A DNA stretch of 64,000 nucleotides from Pseudopedobacter saltans DSM 12145 (GCF_000190735.1 NC_015177.1:1426001-1490000); one strand, 5' to 3'. Positions 1 to 8,318 are shown, numbered from the stretch's first letter. Translations and numbers: made by a program. Notes: generated by a model from the sequence alone, not told the origin.

Positions 1-2
1 GG

Positions 3-1988
3 ACGCTTTTGGAAAAAGCAATGGGAGAAGTGGAACAGTTTGGTAATATTACCTGGTCTCCTAACGGCAAAGACCTTGCTTTTACAGGTTTACAAAATGG
101 CCAAAGTGATATTTTTAGCTATAATCTGGATACGCAGCAGATTACCCAGCTCACAAACGATAAATACACTGACTTCCAACCCTCCTATTCTACTGATGGA
201 AAAAAAATAGTATTCTCTACAGACAGATTGGACCTGGACAAAGGCCTTAGTGCTTACATATCCATGAATTTAGCGGTATTGGATTTGGCAACTAAAGAGG
301 TAACCAATATCGATATATTTGCGGGCGCTAATAATTTCAATCCTGTTTTCGACTCTACAGATAAGAATATCTATTTTCTATCTAACAGAGATGGTTTTAG
401 AAATCTTTATAAGTACAATTTTGCGACTCACAGTACGACGCAACTTACAGATTATTTTACAGGGATAAGCGGCATAACAGAGAACTCACCTGCCCTAAGT
501 ATTTCTAAAAATGATGACATTGTATATTCTTATTATCGTTCTCAACGATATACGTTGTATAATGCAAAAGCATCAGAGTTTGAAACTAAAACGGTTGCAA
601 ACAATAGCGTAGATTTGAGGGCAGCCACCTTACCTCCATTCTCTTCTGTTGGTGTAGATATAGTAAATAAAAACTTGGTTAATTTCCTGGCATATAGTGA
701 TATGCCTACAGATTCTATAAAAACAATTGCTTATCGTCCGCAATTTAAACTGGATTACATCGCCAGCAATGGTGTGGGTGTCTCTACAAGCAGATTCGGT
801 ACAGGAATGTCTTCTGGTGTTCAGGCTATTTTTAGTGATATATTAAGTAGAAACCAGATTTTCGCCGCTGCTTCTGTTAATGGTGAAATTTATGATTTTG
901 GTGCTCAATTGGCATATATTAACCAGGAAAGCAGATGGAACTGGGGAGGCGCTATTTCACATATTCCATATCAAACCGGAACTTATGGAGCGGGCTTAAC
1001 AAACATAAATACTAGTGGGAATACACAAACTTCGGTTTACGAGGAATATATAGATATTATCAGAATTTTTGAAGAATCAGCACAGGCTTTTACTTTCTAT
1101 CCTTTTAATAAAACTACGCGTATTGAATTTGGAACGGGCATATCGCATTACTCTTATCGTGTAGATAGGTATAGCACTTATTACGACTATTACACCAGCG
1201 GTGGTTATGTTATCCCAACTTACGCTTTGTACCAAGACAAACGGAAAATATCTAAAGATGAATATCAAAATTCTACAGGATATAGCCTTAATTCATTTAC
1301 AGTTTATCAACTTAATACTGCTTTAGTTGGTGATAATTCTTATTCTGGAGTAGCAGCACCATTGGGTGGATATAGATATAGACTTTCACTCGAACAAAAT
1401 TTTGGGACATATAGCTATACAGCTCCTACCATAGATTTAAGAAAATATATTAGGGCGAAACCTGTAACTTTCGCTGGTAGATTGTATGGTTATGGGCGTT
1501 TAGGAGATGTAAATAAACAACTTTATCCATTATTTATCGGATATCCTTATTTGATCAGAGGTTATGAAGCCAATAGCTTTTACAACAACAGCTCAGGAGG
1601 TGTTGATGGATTTAACATTAACCAATTAATGGGAAACAGAATTGCGGTTGCTAATTTTGAGGTGCGCTTACCTTTTACCGGCCCCGAAAAGTTATCCGCA
1701 ATAGAATCTAAGTTTTTATTCTCCGATTTGAATCTGTTTTTTGATGCCGGTTTAGCTTGGGATAAAGGTCAAAAAGTAGAATTCAAAAAAGCCCCTTCTG
1801 TGATAGGTCAAAACCCAAATGGAAGCTTTATTTACGAAGATGTGAAAGTTCCTGCTTTAAGTGCTGGTATTTCTGCTAGAGTAAATGTTTTTGGTTATTT
1901 TGTTTTGGAGCCATATCTCGCAATTCCTTTTAACAGGAAAGATGTAAAAAAACCAGTATTTGGCTTAGCTTTTGCGCCGGGCTGGTAG
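3..1988 (+). CDS. TolB-like propeller plus outer-membrane beta-barrel protein, 5' truncated
   Basis: The reading frame is open through the left edge of the window, so the N-terminus and true start are missing. The first part carries WD40/TolB-like repeats (ITWSPNGKDLAFTG, QPSYSTDGKKIVFST, NIYFLSNRDGFRNLYKY) over roughly residues 10-170. The rest is rich in alternating aromatic strands and resembles the bacterial surface antigen (Omp85/BamA-type) barrel: it contains an FFDAGLAWDKG segment and ends in a terminal Trp, as outer-membrane barrels do. Proteins pairing a periplasmic propeller with a surface-antigen barrel are common in Bacteroidota; their substrate is unknown. Expected location is the outer membrane. 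It ends convergent with the next gene, with a shared hairpin between them. Confidence 0.75.
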   Translation, partial: TLLEKAMGEVEQFGNITWSPNGKDLAFTGLQNGQSDIFSYNLDTQQITQLTNDKYTDFQPSYSTDGKKIVFSTDRLDLDKGLSAYISMNLAVLDLATKEVTNIDIFAGANNFNPVFDSTDKNIYFLSNRDGFRNLYKYNFATHSTTQLTDYFTGISGITENSPALSISKNDDIVYSYYRSQRYTLYNAKASEFETKTVANNSVDLRAATLPPFSSVGVDIVNKNLVNFLAYSDMPTDSIKTIAYRPQFKLDYIASNGVGVSTSRFGTGMSSGVQAIFSDILSRNQIFAAASVNGEIYDFGAQLAYINQESRWNWGGAISHIPYQTGTYGAGLTNINTSGNTQTSVYEEYIDIIRIFEESAQAFTFYPFNKTTRIEFGTGISHYSYRVDRYSTYYDYYTSGGYVIPTYALYQDKRKISKDEYQNSTGYSLNSFTVYQLNTALVGDNSYSGVAAPLGGYRYRLSLEQNFGTYSYTAPTIDLRKYIRAKPVTFAGRLYGYGRLGDVNKQLYPLFIGYPYLIRGYEANSFYNNSSGGVDGFNINQLMGNRIAVANFEVRLPFTGPEKLSAIESKFLFSDLNLFFDAGLAWDKGQKVEFKKAPSVIGQNPNGSFIYEDVKVPALSAGISARVNVFGYFVLEPYLAIPFNRKDVKKPVFGLAFAPGW

Positions 1989-2005
1989 AAAATGATATTT
2001 CATAA

Positions 2006-2041
2006 ATAAAGGCTGATATAAGAAAAAATATCAGCCTTTAT
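2006..2041. terminator. Bidirectional hairpin terminator
   Basis: A 14-bp perfect stem (2006-2019 with 2028-2041, core GGCTGATAT) and an 8-nt A-rich loop lie 17 bp after the barrel gene stop. The convergent GIY-YIG gene ends at 2110, so the hairpin may serve both strands. Confidence 0.75.
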
Positions 2042-2109
2042 CATTTATATATGCTATGAAGAATATTTTTACTAACTAACTTGCCAAAGGCATCCCTTCG
2101 GGAAACTAA

Positions 2110-2454
2110 TTAACTGGCATAACTAAAAATAGGATTTATAGTTGGAATATTCCTTTGAAGATTCCTCTCATATCTAACAGCCAAAGTAAGATCTAACCAG
2201 TTATTATTTACATCGCGTATCAATTTCTCTTTTTGCGCTCTTGTATATTTACTTAAAGCGGAAAACCTCTTATTTGCTGTTATTTCGGAATTAAACTCTT
2301 CAAAATACACTAAACTGGTTAGTTTTTGATCTGTATGAAAAAGCAGATTAGGTATCTTAGCATAGAAATCCATTGTCTTTATCAAATCAGAGCTCATACC
2401 TACATGTAATGTCTTTCTGTTTGCGTCCGTAACTATAAAAACTATATTCTTCAT
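2110..2454 (-). CDS. Degenerate GIY-YIG domain protein
   Basis: 114 aa, the size of the small stand-alone GIY-YIG (YhbQ/UPF0213-like) proteins. The order of conserved blocks is visible: an N-terminal strand (residues 3-8), TLHVGMSSDL where the family has xLYIGxTNDL, then LVYFEEF and a basic helix with FSALSKYTRAQKEKLI. The two signature triplets are altered (IVF for GIY, HVG for YIG), and the usual Arg/His of the LERRxxEH helix reads LIKTMDFY. Nuclease activity is therefore doubtful; a binding-only role is possible. It is divergent from an XRE-S24 repressor across 110 bp containing dyads, so it may be a target of that repressor. Confidence 0.6.
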   Translation of the reverse strand: MKNIVFIVTDANRKTLHVGMSSDLIKTMDFYAKIPNLLFHTDQKLTSLVYFEEFNSEITANKRFSALSKYTRAQKEKLIRDVNNNWLDLTLAVRYERNLQRNIPTINPIFSYAS

Positions 2455-2484
2455 AACTCGCTTAAAATTTTATTAATATTATTT

Positions 2485-2544
2485 TTAGTAAACCAATATT
2501 TATTACTAATTTTATTGGCACAATAATACTAACAATTTTAGTAA
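2485..2544. promoter_or_regulatory. Candidate operator with repeated TTAGTAA/TTACTAA half-sites
   Basis: Four half-sites lie in the 110-bp divergent intergenic region: TTAGTAA (2485-2491), TTACTAA (2503-2509), TACTAA (2527-2532) and TTAGTAA (2538-2544). The last two form a dyad with 5-bp ACTAA/TTAGT arms around a 5-nt centre. A CCAAT...ATTGG pair (2493-2497, 2514-2518) lies inside the same segment. The position suggests binding by the adjacent XRE-S24 protein. The region is very A+T-rich, so some of this could be chance. Confidence 0.4.
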
Positions 2545-2564
2545 AAACAAATTTATTTTTAATA

Positions 2565-3338
2565 ATGGGTAGAATCTCTGATAATTTAAAGTATTTAAGG
2601 AAGAAAAAGGGCCTTACACAGCAGCAATTCGCTGATGTAATGGAAATTAAAAGATCTCTTGTTGGAGCTTATGAAGAAGACAGAGCCGAGCCCAAATACG
2701 ATTTACTAAAAAAAATAGCAGAATATTTTGAAATTAGTATTGATGATTTTATCAATGAAAAAATAAACGATAAGTGGTCTCCCAAACCGAAAGGTGATCC
2801 TTCCAACCTGAGAGTACTAAGTATAACACTAGATAATAACGACAGAGAAAATATAGAGTTTGTAAATGTAAAAGCAAGTGCCGGTTATTTAAATGGCTAT
2901 GGCGATCCGGAATATGTTGCTGAATTACCTAAATTTTCATTACCTATGTTTAATCAGGGAACATACAGAGCTTTTGAAATAAAAGGAGATTCTATGCTTC
3001 CGTTACCTTCGGGATCTATTATTATTGCTGAATATGTAGAAAATTGGAATAATCTAAAAATTGGAGATACGGCAGTAATTGTAAGTAAAAATGACGGAGT
3101 GGTTTATAAAAGAATAGCAAGCAAATTCAAACCAGAAAAAGGGATTAAATTATCTTCTGATAATCAGGTTTACGAACCATATACAATTGTTACCGAAGAT
3201 ATTTTAGAAATATGGCAGGCAAAAGCATTTATTTCTACAGAATTACCCCAACCTACTCCGGAACCTACTATGGAAAGCTTAACAAGCATGATGGCACAGA
3301 TGCAGAAATCTATTGTACAATTACAACAAGGTAAATAA
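2565..3338 (+). CDS. XRE-family repressor with S24 (LexA/CI-like) peptidase domain
   Basis: 257 aa. Residues 5-63 are a classic HTH_3/XRE DNA-binding domain (LKYLRKKKGLTQQQFADVM, then the recognition-helix region SLVGAYEEDRAEPKYDLL). Residues about 98-225 are an S24 peptidase-like fold: a putative Ala106-Gly107 self-cleavage bond in ASAGYL, catalytic Ser143 in GDSMLP and Lys182 in VVYKRI. The Ser/Lys pair is intact, so RecA-stimulated self-cleavage as in LexA or phage CI is plausible. The C-terminal tail is Pro-rich and then coiled (TSMMAQMQKSIVQLQQ). It is a stand-alone chromosomal gene without phage genes nearby, and a candidate stress-responsive regulator of itself and of the divergent gene. 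Confidence 0.85.
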   Translation: MGRISDNLKYLRKKKGLTQQQFADVMEIKRSLVGAYEEDRAEPKYDLLKKIAEYFEISIDDFINEKINDKWSPKPKGDPSNLRVLSITLDNNDRENIEFVNVKASAGYLNGYGDPEYVAELPKFSLPMFNQGTYRAFEIKGDSMLPLPSGSIIIAEYVENWNNLKIGDTAVIVSKNDGVVYKRIASKFKPEKGIKLSSDNQVYEPYTIVTEDILEIWQAKAFISTELPQPTPEPTMESLTSMMAQMQKSIVQLQQGK

Positions 3339-3383
3339 AACCTTCCTATCTGTTGATCGCCTTTGGGAACAACAGACATTTTC

Positions 3384-3425
3384 ATAAAAGACAAAAGCTG
3401 GTTTTACCCAGCTTTTGTCTTTTAT
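3384..3425. terminator. Bidirectional terminator, 18-bp perfect stem
   Basis: Stem 3384-3401 with 3408-3425 (core AAGACAAAAGCTGG), loop TTTTAC. It sits between convergent genes and has A-runs and T-runs on both flanks, so it should stop transcription from either side. Confidence 0.85.
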
Positions 3426-3453
3426 GATCATTTAGAATTTAATCCTTTGGAAT

Positions 3454-4320
3454 CTATTCAAACGTGATATCAATATTGGCTTCAAAAACATGGCCTTTAT
3501 CCAGAGCTTGTATACCTGGCTTTTCAGAAATATCATTCTGCCCAAGCTCATTGTCTGCATAACCTAACCACGGTTCGATACATACAAAAGGAGCCCCGGG
3601 TTTTGCCCATATTCCTAATTCCTTGAATTTATGAAAATCCAATTTAATCGATTTTGTAGCTCTATTATTTCTTAGCGTTACACTTCTGGAATTAATATAC
3701 TTAAAAACTAAAGCGTCATCGTCAAATAAATTCGCTTTCAACGGTAGTTTTGTTCCTTTTAATATTTCTTTATGGCTCCCATTAAACAATCCTTTATCAG
3801 ATAACGTAGAAGCTACCAAATCCTCTTCTTTCTCAAACTGTATATAATAGTCCTCATAAACCTCACCTTCTTCTAAAGGTACATTGAATCCTGGATGGCC
3901 GCCTACAGAAAAATATATCTTTTTATCTTCTTTATTAACCACTTTGTAAGTAATCTGAACCTGATTGCCTACCAAACGATAAGTTAATTCAAATTCGAAT
4001 TTATATGGGTATATCTGTAATGTTTCGTCATCATAACTTAACGACAAAACGGCTTGCGTAGGCGTAGACTCTATTCTCCTGAAATTACTCGTCCTGGCAA
4101 ATCCATGTCTGTTTAAGTTATATTCTTTTCCGTCGATCTTTAACTTATTCTCTTTTAAACCACCAACAACAGGAAATAAGTTTGGTGCATGATATCCCCA
4201 GATATCCGGATTTCCCTGCCACATATATTCGGTTCCCGATTGTTTGTCAATAACTGAAGAAAGCTCGGCTCCCTTCAACTTAATTGCGACTTTTAACTTA
4301 TCGTTTTCTAAAACTACCAT
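3454..4320 (-). CDS. Aldose 1-epimerase family protein (LacX-like)
   Basis: 288 aa, one galactose-mutarotase-like domain. Family landmarks are the N-terminal ENDKLKVAIKLKGAELSSV, the HAPNLFPVVGGL segment, His72 in NRHGFAR and His142 in GGHPGF (the pair of active-site histidines), and a C-terminal CIEPWLGYAD carrying the likely catalytic Glu. Length fits the LacX/YeaD-type branch rather than the longer GalM enzymes. It would interconvert alpha and beta anomers of a free or phosphorylated hexose in the cytoplasm; the natural sugar cannot be told from sequence. It is probably monocistronic or read through from the exonuclease gene, which ends 21 bp upstream. Confidence 0.85.
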   Translation of the reverse strand: MVVLENDKLKVAIKLKGAELSSVIDKQSGTEYMWQGNPDIWGYHAPNLFPVVGGLKENKLKIDGKEYNLNRHGFARTSNFRRIESTPTQAVLSLSYDDETLQIYPYKFEFELTYRLVGNQVQITYKVVNKEDKKIYFSVGGHPGFNVPLEEGEVYEDYYIQFEKEEDLVASTLSDKGLFNGSHKEILKGTKLPLKANLFDDDALVFKYINSRSVTLRNNRATKSIKLDFHKFKELGIWAKPGAPFVCIEPWLGYADNELGQNDISEKPGIQALDKGHVFEANIDITFE

Positions 4321-4341
4321 ACACTAACAACAAATTTATCT

Positions 4342-5289
4342 TTAATGCTTTTTAAACTTATCAGCCAACATCTGAAGCATATTTTCATCTGCCGGTTTTA
4401 AAGATTTCGGATCCACCTTTTTTGAAACGTTTTGCTCTTCTGTGATCGTTCTATTTTGGTTTTGTTGGCGTCTTTGTGCAGATCTTTGTTCTTTAAACTC
4501 ATTCCAGATTTTTTCTAATCTGTTTTTTGTGTAAAGTGGAAAGTCTCCATTCATCATCCAACCGAAATAACTAGGTTCTTCTTCAAAAACTTGAACAACT
4601 GGTTTGCCTTTATGTTTTCCAAAATTGAAACATGCTATTCCTTCCTGATTATAAACCATTCTTCCGGCAAAATCCACGGGTTTGGTCAAATTAGTAAAAT
4701 TATGTAAAGCCGGAACGTCGTTCACCACAGGCTTACTTATTTTTCCTCCCCTATCTTCCCAATCATGACCCTCGTATTTTTTTAATTGGGCCAACAAAAC
4801 TTCATAAGTGGCTCTTGTGTCTGCTTCAGCAGAATGAGCATTCACTATTTCTTTATCACAGTAAAACTTATATGCTGCCTTTAATGTCCTTTGCTCCATC
4901 TGATGGAAAATATTTTGGACATCTACAAAATGCCTGTTATCCAAGTCGAAATTGACACCCGCTTTTAAAAACTCTTCCATCAGCATCGGAATATCAAATT
5001 TATTGGAATTGTATCCCGCCAGATCTGCATCGCCAATGAAATCTGCTATTTCCTGTGCGAGGTCTTTAAAAGTCGGTTCATTTTCTATATCCTTATCATA
5101 AATCCCGTGAATAATAGACACTTCATAAGGAATAGGAATTGTAGGGTTAATTCTATGGGTCTTAACTTCTTCTGATCCATCTACATTTATTTTTAATATA
5201 GATATTTCCACTATTCGATCAATTCCAAGGTTTACGCCAGTTGCTTCAAGATCAAAAAATGCTAGTGGACGTTTAAGGTTTAATTTCAT
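4342..5289 (-). CDS. DEDDh 3'-5' exonuclease with C-terminal accessory domain
   Basis: 315 aa. Residues 8-170 are an RNase T/DnaQ-type exonuclease. The catalytic set is visible as Asp13 and Glu15 (FFDLEATG), Asp99 (NSNKFDIPML), His152 and Asp157 (AHSAEADTRATYEVL), making it a DEDDh enzyme. Residues about 215-265 (FNFGKHKGKPVVQVFEEEPS...) match the small domain often called DUF3820, which follows such exonucleases in Bacteroidota. A charged, Gln-rich tail ends the protein. It is not the polymerase III epsilon subunit by context; a DNA or RNA trimming role in repair or turnover is likely. The start is 2 bp after the stop of a 39-codon ORF, suggesting co-translation. Confidence 0.85.
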   Translation of the reverse strand: MKLNLKRPLAFFDLEATGVNLGIDRIVEISILKINVDGSEEVKTHRINPTIPIPYEVSIIHGIYDKDIENEPTFKDLAQEIADFIGDADLAGYNSNKFDIPMLMEEFLKAGVNFDLDNRHFVDVQNIFHQMEQRTLKAAYKFYCDKEIVNAHSAEADTRATYEVLLAQLKKYEGHDWEDRGGKISKPVVNDVPALHNFTNLTKPVDFAGRMVYNQEGIACFNFGKHKGKPVVQVFEEEPSYFGWMMNGDFPLYTKNRLEKIWNEFKEQRSAQRRQQNQNRTITEEQNVSKKVDPKSLKPADENMLQMLADKFKKH

Positions 5290-5291
5290 GT

Positions 5292-5411
5292 TTAACTAAA
5301 AATAAGAATGCCCAAAAAAATAAGAGTGATCATAATGACATATAGCAAAATCTCATTCGAAGCGAAATGCTTATATTTTGACCAAAATGAATATTCTTCC
5401 TGATTTTTCAT
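5292..5411 (-). CDS. Small single-pass membrane protein, 39 aa
   Basis: Translation starts MKNQEEYSFWSKYKHF, then a charged turn and one hydrophobic helix of about 19 residues (ILLYVIMITLIFLGILIF) ending in Ser. The hydrophilic aromatic head followed by one transmembrane segment is coherent. The stop lies only 2 bp before the exonuclease ATG on the same strand, which supports a real, coupled gene. No known family is recognised. Confidence 0.55.
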   Translation of the reverse strand: MKNQEEYSFWSKYKHFASNEILLYVIMITLIFLGILIFS

Positions 5412-5466
5412 AAATATATCTGAATGGGCAAAAATCAGATTTTTTTATTTAAAGACCGCCTTATTT

Positions 5467-6072
5467 CTAAGCTTTTTTCCATTTTATGGAACAACCAATT
5501 GCCTTTGTATGGGTGGTCGTCGGCTTTTTACCTTTTTGAATGGCATTAATTGCCTCTTCTACATATTTGGTTTTGCTTTCGTTATTGTTTTCTGCATCAT
5601 TATCAATCGCACCGATGTACTCGACAATGTATTTATCGGCTTCTTTCTTTAATACAAAGGTATGTGGCGTAGCCTTTGCACCATATACCTTGGTAATTTC
5701 TTGGGTCTCGTCTACCAGATAAGGGAATGTATAGTTTCTACTTTTTGCCCGTTCTTGCATTTTATCAAATGCATCTTCTCTGGAAAGATCGGGATCATTA
5801 GGATTGATAGCTATGACAGGGTATCCTTGAGCAGCATATTTTTTATCAAGCTCTAAAATTCGTTTTTCATAAAGTTTAGCATATGGACAGGGATTACAGG
5901 TGAAAACTACGATAAATCCTTTTGCGTTTTTATAGTCTCCTAAAGAAACCATCTTACCGTCAACATTTTTCAGTTTAAAATCTGTAGCAACGTCTCCCAC
6001 AGAATATCCCTGAGCCTTTACTGGTACAGCCATAAATAATATAACTGTTAACCCCAAAATGTATTTTTTCAT
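5467..6072 (-). CDS. Exported thioredoxin-like/redoxin family protein
   Basis: 201 aa with a cleavable signal peptide (MKKYILGLTVILFMAVPVKA, then QGYS). The mature part is an AhpC/TSA-Redoxin fold: VGDVATDFKLKNVDGKMVSL, then FTCNPCPYAKLYE with Cys59 and Cys62 in the CxxC position, and the cis-Pro loop ATPHTF. The CNxCPYA form is typical of a Bacteroidota branch of thioredoxin-like proteins. It would act in the periplasm as a disulfide reductase or as a peroxide-reducing partner. It is last in the flippase-NlpC-TlpA-redoxin operon and starts 3 bp after the TlpA gene. The C-terminal tail is short and basic with one extra Cys. Confidence 0.85.
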   Translation of the reverse strand: MKKYILGLTVILFMAVPVKAQGYSVGDVATDFKLKNVDGKMVSLGDYKNAKGFIVVFTCNPCPYAKLYEKRILELDKKYAAQGYPVIAINPNDPDLSREDAFDKMQERAKSRNYTFPYLVDETQEITKVYGAKATPHTFVLKKEADKYIVEYIGAIDNDAENNNESKTKYVEEAINAIQKGKKPTTTHTKAIGCSIKWKKA

Positions 6073-6075
6073 GAC

Positions 6076-6552
6076 TTATCTTGATTTAAGGTATAACTCT
6101 TCCAGTTGATTAAAGTCAAATTCCTTTTCGTAAAACTTTCGTATCCCTTTTTTCTTATTTATAATTAAAGTAGCCGGAATAGCGCCAGACCATTCTTTAC
6201 TTACCAAATTAATAAATTTCTCATCATTATTTTGATTCACTAAAACTTCCGATTTGATACTATTCTTTCTGACAAATGGTATAACTTCCTTTTCAATTTT
6301 TGATTTGAAATCCAGACTATAGAAAATAACTTTTAAAGGCTCCTGCTTATATTTCTCTGCTAATTGTTCAAAAAAAGGAATTTCCTTAACACAAGGTGTA
6401 CACCAGGTCGCCCAAAAATTGATTACATAAAGGGTATCGGATGAATTCATTATTCGTCCTTCCAAATCCTCAAATTTTACAACTCCAGCCTTCTGGCTAA
6501 AAACAGGTAACGACAGCACTATTAACAAAAAAAAAGTCAGCAGATGTTTCAT
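6076..6552 (-). CDS. TlpA-like periplasmic thioredoxin
   Basis: 158 aa with signal peptide (MKHLLTFFLLIVLSLPVFSQ). The thioredoxin active site is FWATWCTPCVKEIP, with Cys51 and Cys54, preceded by the usual strand LYVINF. The cis-Pro loop reads GAIPATLII. The size is that of a minimal TlpA/ResA-type reductase. Substrates are probably oxidised cysteines of exported proteins. It sits 3 bp from the genes on both sides, so translation is likely coupled. A second thioredoxin-like gene directly downstream suggests a two-step periplasmic thiol relay, but no membrane electron donor is encoded nearby. Confidence 0.85.
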   Translation of the reverse strand: MKHLLTFFLLIVLSLPVFSQKAGVVKFEDLEGRIMNSSDTLYVINFWATWCTPCVKEIPFFEQLAEKYKQEPLKVIFYSLDFKSKIEKEVIPFVRKNSIKSEVLVNQNNDEKFINLVSKEWSGAIPATLIINKKKGIRKFYEKEFDFNQLEELYLKSR

Positions 6553-6555
6553 ATT

Positions 6556-7080
6556 TTATCTTATGCTCCCCCCTCTAGAAAAATATTTATAGGTATAGGG
6601 ATCTTTCAATTTTTGTACCATCACTCCTCTTCTTGTGCTGGCGTGAACATAGTAGCCATTTTGCAAAAAAACGCCAACGTGACTAAATTTCTTGTTATCA
6701 TAATCAAAGAAAACCAAGTCTCCTTCCTTTAAACTCCCTTCAAATTTACGTTTTATTATATTGATTTGCTGGCTGGTATTTCTGGGAATTTCTTTATTAT
6801 AAACCTCTTTGTAAAGTAAATACACAAATCCCGAGCAATCTATCCCGGTTTTATTTAAACCTCCATTCCGATACTTAACACCTTCCCATTCGTTGATGAA
6901 GTTATATAGTTTATTGTTATGAAGCCTCTTTGTTGAAACGTCCATCATTGTGGCATATTTCTTTTTTACATTGGAATTTTCTCTTGAGAGGTGCTTGTGG
7001 GAGGAGCAGGAGGATAAAAAAAGAAGAGCTGTAAAAAATAAGTTAACTCGATTCTTTAAGGACATATTATATTTAATCAT
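6556..7080 (-). CDS. NlpC/P60 (C40) cell-wall peptidase lipoprotein
   Basis: 174 aa. A lipoprotein signal ends at LFLSSC, so Cys25 is the likely lipidated residue. The domain from about residue 55 holds the C40 triad: Cys82 in GIDCSGFVYLLY, His134 in FSHVGVF, and His146 in GYYVHAS. Such enzymes cut gamma-D-Glu-DAP bonds in peptidoglycan stem peptides. The listed start overlaps the flippase stop by 8 bp; an internal Met at residue 6 (MSLKNRVN) would also give a good signal peptide and avoid the overlap. Its place between a polysaccharide flippase and thioredoxins fits cell-envelope remodelling. Confidence 0.88.
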   Translation of the reverse strand: MIKYNMSLKNRVNLFFTALLFLSSCSSHKHLSRENSNVKKKYATMMDVSTKRLHNNKLYNFINEWEGVKYRNGGLNKTGIDCSGFVYLLYKEVYNKEIPRNTSQQINIIKRKFEGSLKEGDLVFFDYDNKKFSHVGVFLQNGYYVHASTRRGVMVQKLKDPYTYKYFSRGGSIR

Positions 7081-8266
7081 TTAATAATCTTCTTTCCTTG
7101 GGTTTGTAAACATACCTATAAATTAAAACTGTAACGCAAGTTGTAGCAAAATATGATATTGAATTTGCAATTACAGCTCCTGTAATACCGTAATTTCTTA
7201 CTAAAGGAAATGAAATTGATAGGATAATTATAAAACCAACTGCCGAAGCTACAGTATTGTATTTTATAAAACCTTTAGCTGAGAAGAAGGAAGCATAAAT
7301 TTTCGCAACTGATAAGGAGCTCACTCCAAAAGTAGATATTAACACCAAATTCTTTAAGGAACTAAAATCTTTACCAAGAATTACTTCATAGAAATTAGTA
7401 GGAATCAGATAAAAGATTACGCAAGCAATTACTATAAACGCAAAATTCAACAAGCTTATTTTTTTTAAATTCATTGATTTTTTTCCAGCTGCTACGTATG
7501 AATAATTAACTTGTGCTATATTAACAGCTATCAGCAAAATCATTTCGTAGAAACTTAACCACAAACCAAAAACACCAATTTCAGAAAAAGAAACATAAAT
7601 TACCAACAGCCAAACTGTAAATCTGTATGAAGTAAATTGCATCAAGTTACCAGTTTGTGCTAAAATGCCTAATTTAAAATAACTTTTAAAAGACTCCCAT
7701 AAACTGCTCCTTAATTTTTCGATGTTTAAAACGTTAAAAAAAACATATAGAAAATAAAATACAAATGGAAAATAAGACATCCACACATAATTCAAAAATT
7801 GTATTGGGGAATTTAAATATGTGGAAAACAATAAAAGCAATACTATTAAAGGCTGTACTATTTTTATAATAGATAGCTTTGTAAAAGCACTTAAATAAAC
7901 GAGATAAGTACATGTATTTTGAAAAATAGCCTGAAAAAGATTTAACCAAAATAGAAGCCAGAAATGATTATAGTAAAAATCATCAATAGAAATAATAACA
8001 AAGGCTGACACTATAGAAATCCCTATGGCCCAAAGCGTAGATAATATCAATATTGGCTTACTACCTTGTTTATTCATCATATAAACCATAATAGAATTTC
8101 CCATTATGGAAATAACCAACTGCACTAAGGCCAGCGTTGTAATAAAATAAGTATAAACACCTCTCCCTTCTGCACCTAATTTATTTGATGTATAAATAAG
8201 AATTACAAGATTTATAAGTGCGCCAATAATAGAAGATAGGATATTTTGCAAAGACTTTTTTAGCAT
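7073..8266 (-). CDS. Polysaccharide flippase-like membrane protein (MOP superfamily)
   Basis: 397 aa, almost entirely hydrophobic with about 12 predicted transmembrane helices. The N-terminus MLKKSLQNILSSIIGALINLVILIYTSNKLGAEGRGVYTYF is characteristic of Wzx/RfbX-type O-antigen and exopolysaccharide flippases, including the LGxxGxGxY element after the first helix. It would move lipid-linked sugar units across the inner membrane, possibly those made by the minus-strand cluster at 13.4-18.9 kb. It is the first gene of a four-gene operon with short or overlapping junctions. Wzx proteins diverge strongly, so the substrate cannot be predicted. Confidence 0.8.
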   Translation of the reverse strand: MLKKSLQNILSSIIGALINLVILIYTSNKLGAEGRGVYTYFITTLALVQLVISIMGNSIMVYMMNKQGSKPILILSTLWAIGISIVSAFVIISIDDFYYNHFWLLFWLNLFQAIFQNTCTYLVYLSAFTKLSIIKIVQPLIVLLLLFSTYLNSPIQFLNYVWMSYFPFVFYFLYVFFNVLNIEKLRSSLWESFKSYFKLGILAQTGNLMQFTSYRFTVWLLVIYVSFSEIGVFGLWLSFYEMILLIAVNIAQVNYSYVAAGKKSMNLKKISLLNFAFIVIACVIFYLIPTNFYEVILGKDFSSLKNLVLISTFGVSSLSVAKIYASFFSAKGFIKYNTVASAVGFIIILSISFPLVRNYGITGAVIANSISYFATTCVTVLIYRYVYKPKERRLLND

Positions 8267-8310
8267 TGATCTACAAATAAAGTCATGGAAATATTTTTAT
8301 AAATATTCAT

Positions 8311-8318
8311 CAAATGTA
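8311..8318 (-). promoter_or_regulatory. Possible -7 box for the flippase operon
   Basis: On the minus strand the sequence reads TACATTTG, matching the Bacteroidota TAnnTTTG -7 element. It lies 45-52 nt before the flippase ATG. No good TTTG -33 box is seen at the usual distance, so confidence is limited. Confidence 0.35.
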
